Assembly (NCBI RefSeq): GCF_002835465.1
Contig: NZ_PIZM01000002.1
Coordinates: 610,398-674,397 of the forward strand
Direction of reading: 5' to 3'
From: Psychromonas sp. psych-6C06
GTDB lineage: Bacteria > Pseudomonadota > Gammaproteobacteria > Enterobacterales > Psychromonadaceae
Length of the DNA stretch: 64,000 nucleotides
Made by a program: the position numbers and the translations under genes. Under the pieces are notes generated by a model. It saw only the letters and a list, made by a program, of their open reading frames with translations, was not told where the DNA came from and did not search any database. This document shows positions 29,362 to 38,270 of this stretch, in pieces. Every line of letters starts with the position of its first letter. Positions within the stretch are counted from its first letter, which is position 1.

Positions 29362-29462
29362 ATAACTGTTTATTTTCAGTCCCAAATTGCGCCCTATATA
29401 ACCTCAGTTCTAGATAAGTAAATCCACACTGCTATTTCGGCCAACGTCTGCGTTAAGTTATC

Positions 29463-29628
29463 TAATACCAATCTAAATAAATAGCGGTTCTATTTTACAG
29501 GTTACAACAACTTATTTCTTGGTTATAAGTTTCACCAAAGGAACAGCCATTTATCTCAACTTATGCATTGAATTAAGCTATTTTTCCTACGAAAATTTAG
29601 ACCATATACTTAACTCAGTTTGGTATTA
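29463..29628. repeat. MITE-like dispersed repeat, copy 1
   Basis: A 166-bp non-coding element with 9-bp inverted ends TAATACCAA / TTGGTATTA. It shares ends and internal blocks (TCTATTTTAC.GGTTA, CTTAT, CATTTA, TTTTTCCT) with copies at 33968 and 47913. No ORF lies inside. It may be a non-autonomous transposon remnant. Confidence 0.7.
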
Positions 29629-29767
29629 CAATCTCCTATTATCACGACGGTAATTCGCCTGAATTACGCAAGTTGAACAGCACTGTATATTAAAAATCAC
29701 TACTCCCTAATTCAAAATACTATAACGCTTTCATTAACCAAATTAAGATTAATAGGCAAAGAAAATA

Positions 29768-29917
29768 GTAAGTAAACGCTTTTTAGGTAAATTCGGCATA
29801 GCGTGGTGGCTCATCAAAGTTACTGCGTCAAATGAAGCCTTAAAAGAGCAAGCAGTATTTCGCATTAAAAAACAAGTTTTGCCTTTATTAACATTATCGA
29901 AAAGTTATATCCGTTAA
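29768..29917 (+). pseudogene. Gene remnant (C-terminal fragment), unknown parent
   Basis: An open stretch without a start codon reads KRFLGKFGIAWWLIKV, then ALKEQAVFRIKKQVLPLL and ends SYIR stop. The composition is protein-like, but it has no RBS or beginning and its end overlaps the convergent solute-binding-protein gene. The parent is unknown. It could be chance. Confidence 0.3.
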
Positions 29918-30715
29918 ATGATTGGTGTAATGTTTATAAATCCGTTGAATTTTCTCCTCCTGTTTTATAAGTGCCCTTACCTCCTTATTAAAAGCATCAC
30001 GAGTTACTTCATCCCTAAACAAAAAAGCACAATAGTTACGTCCCAATATCGGTGCATAATCGACGCGGGCATAAGTATCTATTTTACCTTCTTGTGCTAA
30101 TTTATGACGTAGATAATGAAATATTTGAGTATCTAACTGTATGACATCGGTACGCTTTTTAAACAACATTTCAACTTGAGATTGCTGATTAAAAGTCTCT
30201 TTATAGAAAGGGTTAGACAATGCCATTAAAGCATATTCAGTACCTAATGTTTCAATCGCCCCTTGCCAAGCTAATATTCTCAGCGAGCTTATATCTTTTA
30301 AACTGTTTATTTTAAAGCTTTTTTCACTTAACGAAATGACAACATTCTCATAATAATAAAAACGATCAGAGAGGTACCCTATCAACTTCTCTTCAACCAC
30401 TACCTGTGGCGTAATATCGGTAACAACATCGACATGACCACTCTTATAAGCTTTAATTCTGCGGGCGTAAGGATAATAAACCGGTAACATTTGATAAGGA
30501 CTCTTATCAAATGAGGCGCGAGCAAGATCCACCAAAATACCGCGATCTTGATCCGGCATAACCCAAGGCAATAATGAATTTCCAAAAGCGACTTTTACTT
30601 GATTTTTCGCAAATAGAGGAGAGCACGTACTAAAAGTTATAAATAAGATAACAGTTATACAACACTTAAAAAAAAGCAGGGAAGAACAGGCACTTCTTCT
30701 CAATTTATTGTCCAT
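29894..30715 (-). CDS. SBP_bac_3-type periplasmic solute-binding protein
   Basis: Exported protein of 273 aa with an N-terminal signal (about residues 15-36, ending near LFAKN). The body is that of a family-3 periplasmic binding protein: VKVAFGNSLLPWVMPDQDRGILVDLARASF, VDVVTDITPQVV, and a second lobe with LKDISSLRILAWQGA. No ABC permease or ATPase is nearby, so it may act as a sensor or scavenging protein, or be an orphan paralogue. Ligand unknown. Three other stand-alone or fused members of this family occur in the window. Confidence 0.8.
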   Translation of the reverse strand: MDNKLRRSACSSLLFFKCCITVILFITFSTCSPLFAKNQVKVAFGNSLLPWVMPDQDRGILVDLARASFDKSPYQMLPVYYPYARRIKAYKSGHVDVVTDITPQVVVEEKLIGYLSDRFYYYENVVISLSEKSFKINSLKDISSLRILAWQGAIETLGTEYALMALSNPFYKETFNQQSQVEMLFKKRTDVIQLDTQIFHYLRHKLAQEGKIDTYARVDYAPILGRNYCAFLFRDEVTRDAFNKEVRALIKQEEKIQRIYKHYTNHLTDITFR

Positions 30716-30859
30716 CTTAATCCTTAATTTAATAACCCTTTATTTCAAAGTCATAAAAGATACTTAACCTCAATTCTGGTGAATGGAAGCGTTATGATGT
30801 TTAAAATCATGATGTTGCTACTTTTATAATACCGTACTGCTAGTTTTGCGTAGTTCAAG

Positions 30860-30991
30860 GCAAATTATCGTCGCAATAACGGGTTATTGGTAGATGATTT
30901 AACGCCGAAATTCACGCAAATAGCGGTATTGTATCGCTTTGCTTATCCAGAACTGAAGTTACTTAATAACGATAGTTCTTTAATCACATAA
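30860..30991 (+). pseudogene. Gene remnant, unknown parent
   Basis: An open frame without a start codon begins ANYRRNNGLLVDDLTPKF and ends with FAYPELKLLNNDSSLIT stop. It looks like the end of a decayed gene between a solute-binding-protein gene and a dispersed repeat. Low certainty. Confidence 0.3.
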
Positions 30992-31073
30992 CCGCGATAT
31001 TAATTGAAAATTTATGACAACATGAAGAGGAGTCTGAGATCTAGATAACGACATATTCGGATATGTATATAAC

Positions 31074-31343
31074 CTAGGGTCTGTTGATCTTTGCCGTTTA
31101 AATTTTGTTCAACACAACGCGTTTTGAGCAAGGCAGACGGGATGTGGCTTAGTCATTCTAAGCGAATTTCGTCTAACACAGGGCAAAGCGTGTTGTGTTG
31201 AACCCGAAGGGCAACATTTGTTGACCATTTTTACTGCGTTTTCGCCTATTGATGTGGAATAACCACACGGCATAGGCTCAGCCTTGTATAAATAGCCAAC
31301 AAATTGTTGCAAAAATAAACTTGAAAGATCAACAGACCCTAGT
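31074..31343. repeat. Dispersed element with perfect 19-bp inverted ends (best copy)
   Basis: A 270-bp element. CTAGGGTCTGTTGATCTTT at 31074-31092 is the exact reverse complement of 31325-31343. A nested inverted repeat lies inside (TTCAACACAACGC near 31108 against GCGTGTTGTGTTGAA near 31188). It encodes no convincing protein. Degraded relatives lie at 33754-33891, 45971-46031 and 52162-52543. It could be a MITE or a folded intergenic repeat. Confidence 0.75.
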
Positions 31344-31451
31344 AATTTGTAAAACAAATAGTATGCTTACCAAAATATTTAAGCGTGGGTGGTTTTACAT
31401 TTTATAATTATCAGGTAGATTGCATTACATTTGATCTAAAGGAGATTATTA

Positions 31452-31712
31452 ATGAATCCAATCATACAAACACTTAAAGAGCATAATGTTAGTGATGAAA
31501 AAATCGCAGAGGTTTTTCAAACATTAACCGAGAATCCACTCGGAGCAATGACGATTATTCAAAGCCTCGGCATTCCATCCGAAAAGTTACAACCACTAAT
31601 GATGTTAGTCATGAGCCAGCCTGATTTAATTAAACAAGCAGTGGAAGAACTAGGATTAGACTTTGCCAAAGTTGAAGCGGCCAAAGAAAAACTTCAACAG
31701 CAGCAACAATAA
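31452..31712 (+). CDS. DUF2999 family protein
   Basis: Small cytoplasmic protein of 86 aa with the DUF2999 pattern: NPIIQTLKEHNVSDEKIAEVFQTLTENPL.AM, then LGIPSEKLQPLM.LVM..PDLIKQAVEELGLDFAKVEAAK. The function is unknown; the family is found in vibrios, Shewanella and relatives. Strong RBS AAAGGAG before the ATG. Monocistronic, right after a dispersed repeat. Confidence 0.88.
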   Translation: MNPIIQTLKEHNVSDEKIAEVFQTLTENPLGAMTIIQSLGIPSEKLQPLMMLVMSQPDLIKQAVEELGLDFAKVEAAKEKLQQQQQ

Positions 31713-31829
31713 ACCTATTAGCAACATTACATAAGCTTCGGCTTTTCTATATCGCTCTATGGTGCCTTATAAGACAGTTCCTTGAAGGCACCAACATATT
31801 TTAAATACTGGTTCAATTTGCATTAACAG

Positions 31830-32576
31830 CTAATCGAAGTGATAGGCTTCAAGTATTTCTTGATACTGCGTTTGAAGTTTCAAATTATCTAAAGCCATTT
31901 GCCAACGCTTAATTTCTTGTACTGGGATATTTTTAGAAAAAGCTAGATAAAGATCCGTCGAAAAAAGCCTAATGCCAGTACGTTTAAAGTCTTTCGCTTG
32001 AAAGCCACTATTAACGACCAAATCATGCATGACAGCAGACCCTGCGGCCATTAATGGTACCCTTCCAGTCATTAACATTTTAACCGACTGCTTGGGATTA
32101 TTGGTTAATACTAAATTTGAAAAACCTAAATCTTCTAAGAAGACTTGCTCAGGAAAATCACGTGTAACTGCAATAAAATCAACTTGCTTTGCCTGCGATG
32201 TTAGTTGATAAAAAGTATCATGCTCAGCACGTTGAAATAGATAAATACTATCAGCTAATATGGGCCCAACCCATTGGTATTTATCCTCTCTATCAGCAGT
32301 TCTTGCCATGGCAAATAAAAGGTGATTAGGTTTATGTTCAATATTTTTTACAGCTCTTGCCCAAGGAAGAACTTGAATATTATCAGGGTGTCCGACTTCT
32401 TTGAGTAATAATCGAGTAATTTCAACGGCCACCCCAGTAAATTCTCCATCGTCGTTATAATAGCCAAAGGGGTGAAACTCTTCAGTCATTACCTTATAAA
32501 CCGATCCAGCATGCAATACGCCAGAAAAACATAAGGAAATGAGGATAAAAAAACGATATTTATTCGTATAGCGCAT
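31830..32576 (-). CDS. SBP_bac_3-type periplasmic solute-binding protein
   Basis: Exported protein of 248 aa with signal peptide (about residues 1-23, FSGVLHAG). The family-3 binding-protein body is visible: YKVMTEEFHPFGYYNDDGEFTGVAVEITRLLL, VLPWARAVKNIEHKPNHLLFAMARTADRE, YQWVGPI, and a second lobe. No transporter genes are next to it. The pattern GVAVEITR...PWARA occurs in many orphan marine members of this family. The ligand cannot be told. Confidence 0.82.
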   Translation of the reverse strand: MRYTNKYRFFILISLCFSGVLHAGSVYKVMTEEFHPFGYYNDDGEFTGVAVEITRLLLKEVGHPDNIQVLPWARAVKNIEHKPNHLLFAMARTADREDKYQWVGPILADSIYLFQRAEHDTFYQLTSQAKQVDFIAVTRDFPEQVFLEDLGFSNLVLTNNPKQSVKMLMTGRVPLMAAGSAVMHDLVVNSGFQAKDFKRTGIRLFSTDLYLAFSKNIPVQEIKRWQMALDNLKLQTQYQEILEAYHFD

Positions 32577-32679
32577 AACATAACCCGATCAATTAATTAA
32601 TAGATCTTTATTTTAGATTGGAAGATACTTTCTGCCCAACTCTCTTACTTAAAAATAAAGTAAATAGCTTTTTTTATGG

Positions 32680-33480
32680 TTATTGATTAGACATAAACAA
32701 AGATAGGTCAATACGTTGCTGAAAACTTTTGCTATAAAAAGGGGTCTCAATTTCAATACTTAGTGGTAGCTGAGGATCTAACAACAATGAAAAAATATTA
32801 CTAAAAAGATCGCTAGGTTTTATGCTTAGTGGGACTTCAATACTGTTTTTCCCATGCGAAATTTTTTGATTACTAAGCCCACCAGTAAATAACTCTTTAC
32901 CCGCAGATGACACTCCATAACGAACAGAATCAAGTGGGATTGAAAAATCATTAAGGTTTTCAATTTCAAGATTAAGTAATAGCGTTACCTCCTCGAAAGT
33001 GGCACTTTTAACCTGTAAGTCACCTATTTTAAGCTCAGGAAGAAATAGCACAGCGGATTTTTCAAAGGGAATAGTCATACCCAGCGTATTCACTGTTCCT
33101 TCAATTTGATAGGCGATCTTCTTTTCGTTTAACAATATATTTTTTAATGATGAAAGTGACTCCTGCGTCAACTTAATAGATAAATTCAGCTCTTTATCTG
33201 CATTTGCAGGTAAAGTACCAATAGCGTCAGTTTCTCCTTCTAATAGCGTTTTATTGTTTAAGGAAAGCTGATAATCAATACTATTAACCGGTATAGAAAA
33301 ATCATTTGTATTAATAATTTTAAACCTCGGTAATAGCTCAATTTCACTTGTTGAAACTTCTCCAAGGGCAATGGATTGATAACTGACTTTGGGCTGTTTG
33401 ACATAACTTTTTAGCTCATTTTGTAATGTAGAACAGCCAGTAAGTGTTACTAGCAACAAAGTAATCAGAATTTTTTTCAT
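32680..33480 (-). CDS. LEA type 2 (WHy domain) lipoprotein
   Basis: Lipoprotein of 266 aa with signal peptide and lipobox LTGC. It has two tandem LEA-2/WHy-type beta-sandwich domains: one from about residue 30 (PRFKIINTNDFSIPVNSIDYQLSLNNKTLLEGE) and one from about residue 150 (LLLNLEIENLNDFSIPLDSVRYGVSSAGKELFTGG). The repeated phrase N.NDFSIP...S..Y marks the duplication. Such domains occur in stress and desiccation proteins. The bacterial lipoproteins are probably envelope proteins, role not established. Confidence 0.82.
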   Translation of the reverse strand: MKKILITLLLVTLTGCSTLQNELKSYVKQPKVSYQSIALGEVSTSEIELLPRFKIINTNDFSIPVNSIDYQLSLNNKTLLEGETDAIGTLPANADKELNLSIKLTQESLSSLKNILLNEKKIAYQIEGTVNTLGMTIPFEKSAVLFLPELKIGDLQVKSATFEEVTLLLNLEIENLNDFSIPLDSVRYGVSSAGKELFTGGLSNQKISHGKNSIEVPLSIKPSDLFSNIFSLLLDPQLPLSIEIETPFYSKSFQQRIDLSLFMSNQ

Positions 33481-33753
33481 GAAAGGGCCTATGATTTCAG
33501 CAAAGTTATGGAACGTATTAATTGATTCTAGAGCTTATCGCACTTTTCCGTTTAAAGTTTTCAGCACAACCTCCATGTTAAGCGATTTTCAATCGGCCAA
33601 TAAGTAAAAGCTATTTTAGTTTTGCATTGCGCACTGTTTAACCCAGTCACATATTGCAAAGGCAAAGCCTATTATATCGAATTCAAAGGAGAAACACTTG
33701 TTGCCTACTTTACTACGATTTTGTTTACTGGAGGGAAATACTACACCTTATAG

Positions 33754-33891
33754 ACTCTGTCTTTTATAAATAGACAAATAGAGCAAAGGCAAAGTGGGAT
33801 GTTTACAACCCGTAGGGCAACCCTTGTTGTGTTGAACCCGAATGGCAACATTTGTTGTAAAAATAAACTCGAAAGATCAACAGCCCTCTAG
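33754..33891. repeat. Degraded copy of the CTAGGGTCTGTTGATC element
   Basis: The right end (TTGTTGTAAAAATAAACTCG, then AAAGATCAACAGccCTctAG) matches the right end of the 31074-31343 element. The internal GTTGAACCCGAAtGGCAACA block is also shared. The left part is lost or scrambled. The rest of 33481-33967 holds no convincing gene. Confidence 0.6.
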
Positions 33892-33967
33892 TAGCCTCTT
33901 CATGCTATACAGTTATTACGTTAAAGTCGGGAGAACCTGATTATAAAAACGACTTTGAGCAATAGTT

Positions 33968-34128
33968 ATACCAAACGAAATAAATAACAGATCTATTTTA
34001 CTGGTTAAAGTAACTTATCGCTTCGTTGAAATTTTCAAAAAAAGAAACAAACATTTAGGTAAATTTTCGCCTTGAGTTAAGTCTCTTTCCTGAGCAAATT
34101 TAAATCGAATGCTTAATTTGATTGGTAT
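33968..34128. repeat. MITE-like dispersed repeat, copy 2
   Basis: A 161-bp element starting ATACCAAA and ending TTGGTAT. It shares ACTGGTTAAAG, TTTTCGCCTTGA.TTAA and TTTCCTG with the copy at 47913, and TCTATTTTAC with the copy at 29463. It is non-coding and lies just past the ald 3' end. Confidence 0.7.
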
Positions 34129-34157
34129 TAACTGCACAAAGTCACGTAATAATGGTT

Positions 34158-35279
34158 TTACTTAATCATTGCCTCAGCAGGTACATAATATGACTGCATC
34201 TGATGTGCCTCAGCAACACTTTCACAAGTCAGTTTACCATTCATCACATTAAGCCCGTTCAATAACCCTTTATCGCTTTTAAGAGCGGCGTTGTATCCCA
34301 TATTGGCAATCTTAATAATATAGGGCAGGGTCGCGTTATTAAGCGCAAAAGTTGAAGTGCGTGCAACTGCACCTGGCATATTAGCTACGCAATAATGTAC
34401 AACTTCATCAACAATATAGGTGGGATCTTGATGTGTCGTAGCATGAGATGTTTCAAAGCACCCACCTTGGTCAATGGCAACATCAACAATTGCGGCCCCC
34501 GCTTTCATATGAGCTATATGTTCACGAGTAATCAACTTCGGTGCAGCAGCCCCCGGGATCAACACCGCGCCAATCACTAAATCGGCAGCTAACACCTCTT
34601 TTTCTAATGCGTCAGCAGTGGAATAAATTACTTTTGCTGTATTGCCGAACTGAATATTTAAATTACGTAACGTCTCTATATTACGATCCAATATGGTGAC
34701 ATCTGCACCTAGGCCTACCGCCATTTGCGCAGCATTATTGCCCACCATACCACCACCGACGATCACCACTTTGGCCGGAGCAACGCCGGGTACACCTCCG
34801 AGAAGTAACCCACAACCTTGATTAGATTTCTCTAAGGTTTGTGCGCCAGCTTGAATCGCCATACGCCCTGCAACCTCAGACATCGGCGCGAGAAGAGGTA
34901 ACCCTCCGCGAGCATCGGTCACGGTTTCATAGGCGATACAAATAGCTTGAGAATCTATTAAGTCTTTGGTTTGTGCTAAATCAGGCGCGAGGTGTAAGTA
35001 GGTAAATAAAATCTGTCCCTCTCGTAACATTGCACGCTCAACAGTAAGGGGCTCTTTTACCTTAACAACCATTTCTGCTTTAGCAAAAATATCAGTTGCG
35101 AATGGGTAAACGAGCGCTCCGGCATCAATATAATCTTGGTCGCTAAATCCAACACCAATACCTGCATCTTGTTGCACAATCACTTCATGGCCATTGTGCA
35201 CTAATTCACGCACACTAGCGGGGACCATACCAACACGATATTCATGATTTTTTATCTCTTTAGGCACACCAATAAGCAT
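34158..35279 (-). CDS. ald: Alanine dehydrogenase
   Basis: NAD-dependent L-alanine dehydrogenase of 373 aa, interconverting alanine with pyruvate and ammonia. The N-terminus MLIGVPKEIKNHEYRVGMVP is the family signature. The substrate Lys lies in VKVKEPL and the catalytic His in FTYLHLA. The Rossmann fold is VVIVGGGMVGNNAAQMAVGLGADVTILD. It is divergent from an Lrp gene, a frequent pairing in gammaproteobacteria, which suggests Lrp control by alanine or leucine. Confidence 0.96.
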   Translation of the reverse strand: MLIGVPKEIKNHEYRVGMVPASVRELVHNGHEVIVQQDAGIGVGFSDQDYIDAGALVYPFATDIFAKAEMVVKVKEPLTVERAMLREGQILFTYLHLAPDLAQTKDLIDSQAICIAYETVTDARGGLPLLAPMSEVAGRMAIQAGAQTLEKSNQGCGLLLGGVPGVAPAKVVIVGGGMVGNNAAQMAVGLGADVTILDRNIETLRNLNIQFGNTAKVIYSTADALEKEVLAADLVIGAVLIPGAAAPKLITREHIAHMKAGAAIVDVAIDQGGCFETSHATTHQDPTYIVDEVVHYCVANMPGAVARTSTFALNNATLPYIIKIANMGYNAALKSDKGLLNGLNVMNGKLTCESVAEAHQMQSYYVPAEAMIK

Positions 35280-35465
35280 AATATTCCCCTCTTGACTGAT
35301 TAATACCTATCTACATAAGTATCTGATCTAGCTTGTTGGTTTAATGACAGGTAAGTGCGCAATAGCAGCGATTACATAATCATACGCCTTGCTCTCTATC
35401 ATTTTTCTCAACACACTTTGACCGCCATATTATGCGCAATGGTATAATTGAAATTGTTATCAATT

Positions 35466-35479
35466 TGTTAACGTTAACA
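35466..35479. promoter_or_regulatory. Palindromic operator candidate between ald and lrp
   Basis: TGTTAACGTTAACA is a perfect 14-bp palindrome midway in the 335-bp divergent region. It does not resemble the usual Lrp consensus as I know it; the binding factor is unknown. The rest of the region shows no other clear feature. Confidence 0.4.
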
Positions 35480-35614
35480 GTGGTGCGTTTATTATAAGCA
35501 GCTTCTACTAGTTTTATTTACTCTATTCCTGCGTTTATCGACTAGTATTTAGTTGATATAACTACCAAGCGTACCATTTAAAGTTATTTAGTCTGCAAGC
35601 AGGAGGTGTTTAGG

Positions 35615-36082
35615 TTGATATCACTAGACAGAATAGATCGCCATATTTTACGAGCATTACAGAAAGAGGGGAGAATTTCTAATGTCGCTTTGTCCAAAAA
35701 AGTAGGCTTGAGCCCAACCCCTTGTTTAGAGCGAGTGAAACGTTTAGAAAAACAAGGCGTAATAAAATCGTACACCGCACTGCTCGATCCTAAACATTTA
35801 AATGCATCACTATTAGTATTTATCGAACTGACACTAAAACGCTCTAGCCCTGATGTATTTGAACGCTTCAATCAAGCAGCAAAAGAACTCGACTCTATTT
35901 TGGAGTGTCACCTTGTATCAGGCGACTTTGATTACCTATTAAAAACACGCGTTACAGATATGTCAGCCTATCGTAAAGTACTCAGCGAAACCTTAATTGC
36001 ATTGCCTGATATAAAAAGCTCACGTACTTATGTGGTAATGGAAGAAGTGAAAGATTTGACTGCAATTAATATTGCCCATTAG
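35615..36082 (+). CDS. lrp: Lrp/AsnC family regulator (probable Lrp)
   Basis: Feast/famine regulator of about 155 aa. It has an N-terminal helix-turn-helix (LDRIDRHILRALQKEGRISNVALSKKVGLSPTPCLERVKRLEKQG) and a C-terminal RAM effector domain (VFIELTLKRSSPDVFERF, GDFDYLLKTRV). The Lrp-specific phrase GLSPTPCLERV.RLE.QG supports Lrp itself. The start is TTG at 35615, eight bases after AGGAGG (35601-35606); a GTG at 35606 overlaps that RBS and is rejected. It probably regulates ald and, as a global regulator, many others. Confidence 0.9.
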   Translation: MISLDRIDRHILRALQKEGRISNVALSKKVGLSPTPCLERVKRLEKQGVIKSYTALLDPKHLNASLLVFIELTLKRSSPDVFERFNQAAKELDSILECHLVSGDFDYLLKTRVTDMSAYRKVLSETLIALPDIKSSRTYVVMEEVKDLTAINIAH

Positions 36083-36104
36083 GCGCATTAATGATGATTC
36101 AATA

Positions 36105-36133
36105 GTGGTTGAAATGATTTTACAATCAACCAC
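36105..36133. terminator. Hairpin after lrp
   Basis: GTGGTTGA and TCAACCAC form an 8-bp perfect stem with a 13-nt loop between two convergent genes. The T-run is weak on both sides. Confidence 0.45.
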
Positions 36134-36149
36134 ATAATATTGATTTATT

Positions 36150-36347
36150 TTAAAAGTTTATCTCCGATGCATGCACGCGCTTTTCGTCCAGTGTATTTTC
36201 ATAATGACTCGATTCTTTAATATATGACCATGAGTAAATACTGGTCTTATGTTGTTCTGCTAACTGCCAAATAACCGCATCAATATCTTTACCTGTAACG
36301 TCTTTAGTTGAAGTTAATAACTCTTTAATCATCGATACCATTTTCAT
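36150..36347 (-). CDS. Small hypothetical protein
   Basis: A 65-aa ORF (begins MKMVSMIKELLTSTKDVTGK) with an AAGAGA sequence just before the ATG. It is soluble and charged, with no cysteine and no membrane segment. I recognise no family. Spacing and RBS make it plausible, but a chance ORF is not excluded. Confidence 0.45.
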   Translation of the reverse strand: MKMVSMIKELLTSTKDVTGKDIDAVIWQLAEQHKTSIYSWSYIKESSHYENTLDEKRVHASEINF

Positions 36348-36536
36348 TTCTCTTTGTTAATAAACATTAATATTTGAACCCGTAAACAGATCTGCGATTT
36401 ATCTCGTTTACTATTACTTTCCTATGAAAAGTAAATCAGATAATCGGCAATTCAATTACTATGCTGACCTTAACTTTCACAGTTCCATATAAATTATTTT
36501 TCTACTTTTAATCGACACGCCTCTCGATAGCATCAA

Positions 36537-38270
36537 TTATTCTTTTTCAAGCGTTCTCTGATGAACATCGATATAACGTGCTCGTTTTTTTGCTTTTAGA
36601 TACTTAACATCCACGATAACCAGACCATCAATGCAATTGCTAAAATCCGGATCAATATTGAAATCAACAAATTGCACGCCACCATGTTCACAAAGCTCGG
36701 TGTATTGCTTATAAAGCGTTGGCACACTTACTCCCATATTGGCGAGCATTGTTTTAAGTTTTGCAAAATCCTTAGCGTAATCATCTGCGCTAAAAAAGCG
36801 CCATAGCTCATCCTCTAACTCTTCAGAAAGCTGATAACTGTCACGCCCGTAAGCGAGATCGCCTTGAGCAGGAAAATATAACTGATAGAAATACACTAAA
36901 AAGGCCTGCGCACGTTGAGGTAAAGCAGCGCTTAGGGTCACAGGACCAAGTAAGTAGCGGTACTGAGGGTTTTGCGCTAAAAATGCGCCAATACCTTGCC
37001 ATAAATAATCTAAACTCCTTTTTCCCCAATACCGCGGTTGCACAAAGCTACGCCCAAGCTCAATCCCTTTTTCAAAATAAGGCAACATCTCATCTTGGTA
37101 ATTAAAAAGTTTATCGGTATATAAACCACTGCTATCAGAACCTTTCATTAGCCTTTGTATTGGGCTAAAACGATAAGCGCCGACTATTTCTAAATCTTCC
37201 GGATCCCATAAAATCAGATGCATATATTGGTGATCAAAGGGATCTAAATCGCGCTTATTGCCCGTACCTTCACCGACAGAGCGAAAAGTGAATTCACGCA
37301 ATCGCCCTAGTTCCTTTAAAATAATGCTAGGTTGCTCTGACTGATATAGGTAGATCTGTTTACCATCATTAGTAGTGCCGAGTTGCTCACAATGCTCAAT
37401 GCTTTTCTTTAGCTCTACACGGTTAACCGGATGAGCAATTGCAGACTCGGTTTTAAATAAGCTCTCTTTCCTCTTCGCAACACGATATAACTGCTTCTGT
37501 AATAGTTTTATTTTTAATGTATTAGCTATTTTCGAATCACCATAACTTGTATAGGGAATAGACTTTCCAATACTAAGTTTTATGCAGGTATGATTGTGCT
37601 TAAACATCTCTTTAACTAATAACAGGCTAGCAAGCGGCTTATAAAACAAAGAGGTAGCATAAAAAGTGAGAGAGTTACGCGCTTGAATATGAATTGGTAA
37701 AATGGGAGCTTTAGCTCGTTCGGCAAAGGTTAAAAAACCCTTTTCCCAAGCCCTATCACGAATACCTTGCGGGGTTACCCTTGAAACCTCGCCAGCAGGA
37801 AAAATAATAAGTGCCCCTTCATCATCTAAAAATTGATGAATATTTTTCAGGTCACGCTTTAAGGTATTACCCGTTAAATTATTTACTGGTAATAAAATAT
37901 CTTGTAAAGGTGGCACTGACATTAGCAGTTCGTTTGCCACTACTTTTACATCTGGGCGTAATTTACGAATGGTATGTAATAACGCAAAGGCATCCAATGA
38001 ACCTATTGGGTGATTGGCGATAATCACCACACGACCAGTTACTGGAATATGTTCGATTTCACTATCAGTTGTAGCGATTTTAAATTCAAAATACTCTAAT
38101 GCTTTCTCGACAAAATCAAAACCAGAAAGCAAAGGGTAGCGCTGTGCAAAGTCGATAAACTCTTTTTCATGCAGTAAACGTTTAAAGACAAATTTAAGTA
38201 ACTTATGTCTTTTGCTTGCAATCGGCAATGCCGGAAACTGCTTTAATAAAAATTGCTCAGTAGAAATCAT
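36537..38270 (-). CDS. Two-domain acyltransferase, OlsF-like (ornithine lipid synthesis)
   Basis: About 577 aa. The N-terminal half is a PlsC-type acyltransferase (VVIIANHPIGSLDAF with the HX4D motif; FPAGEVSR). The C-terminal half is a GNAT/hemolysin-like acyltransferase of the OlsB type (LREFTFRSVGEGTGNKRDLDPFDHQYMHLILWDPEDLEIVGAYRF; GIELGRSFVQPRYW). This fusion matches OlsF, which acylates ornithine twice to make phosphate-free ornithine lipids. The ATG at 38270 has GAGG six bases upstream; a TTG at 38309 has no RBS. Monocistronic; phosphate control is likely from known biology but no Pho box was identified. Confidence 0.78.
   Translation of the reverse strand: MISTEQFLLKQFPALPIASKRHKLLKFVFKRLLHEKEFIDFAQRYPLLSGFDFVEKALEYFEFKIATTDSEIEHIPVTGRVVIIANHPIGSLDAFALLHTIRKLRPDVKVVANELLMSVPPLQDILLPVNNLTGNTLKRDLKNIHQFLDDEGALIIFPAGEVSRVTPQGIRDRAWEKGFLTFAERAKAPILPIHIQARNSLTFYATSLFYKPLASLLLVKEMFKHNHTCIKLSIGKSIPYTSYGDSKIANTLKIKLLQKQLYRVAKRKESLFKTESAIAHPVNRVELKKSIEHCEQLGTTNDGKQIYLYQSEQPSIILKELGRLREFTFRSVGEGTGNKRDLDPFDHQYMHLILWDPEDLEIVGAYRFSPIQRLMKGSDSSGLYTDKLFNYQDEMLPYFEKGIELGRSFVQPRYWGKRSLDYLWQGIGAFLAQNPQYRYLLGPVTLSAALPQRAQAFLVYFYQLYFPAQGDLAYGRDSYQLSEELEDELWRFFSADDYAKDFAKLKTMLANMGVSVPTLYKQYTELCEHGGVQFVDFNIDPDFSNCIDGLVIVDVKYLKAKKRARYIDVHQRTLEKE

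Noticed and set aside
33640-33770. Open stretch without start that ends RLCLL stop, between the LEA gene and ald
   Set aside because: No recognisable protein pattern and no supporting signals; could be chance.
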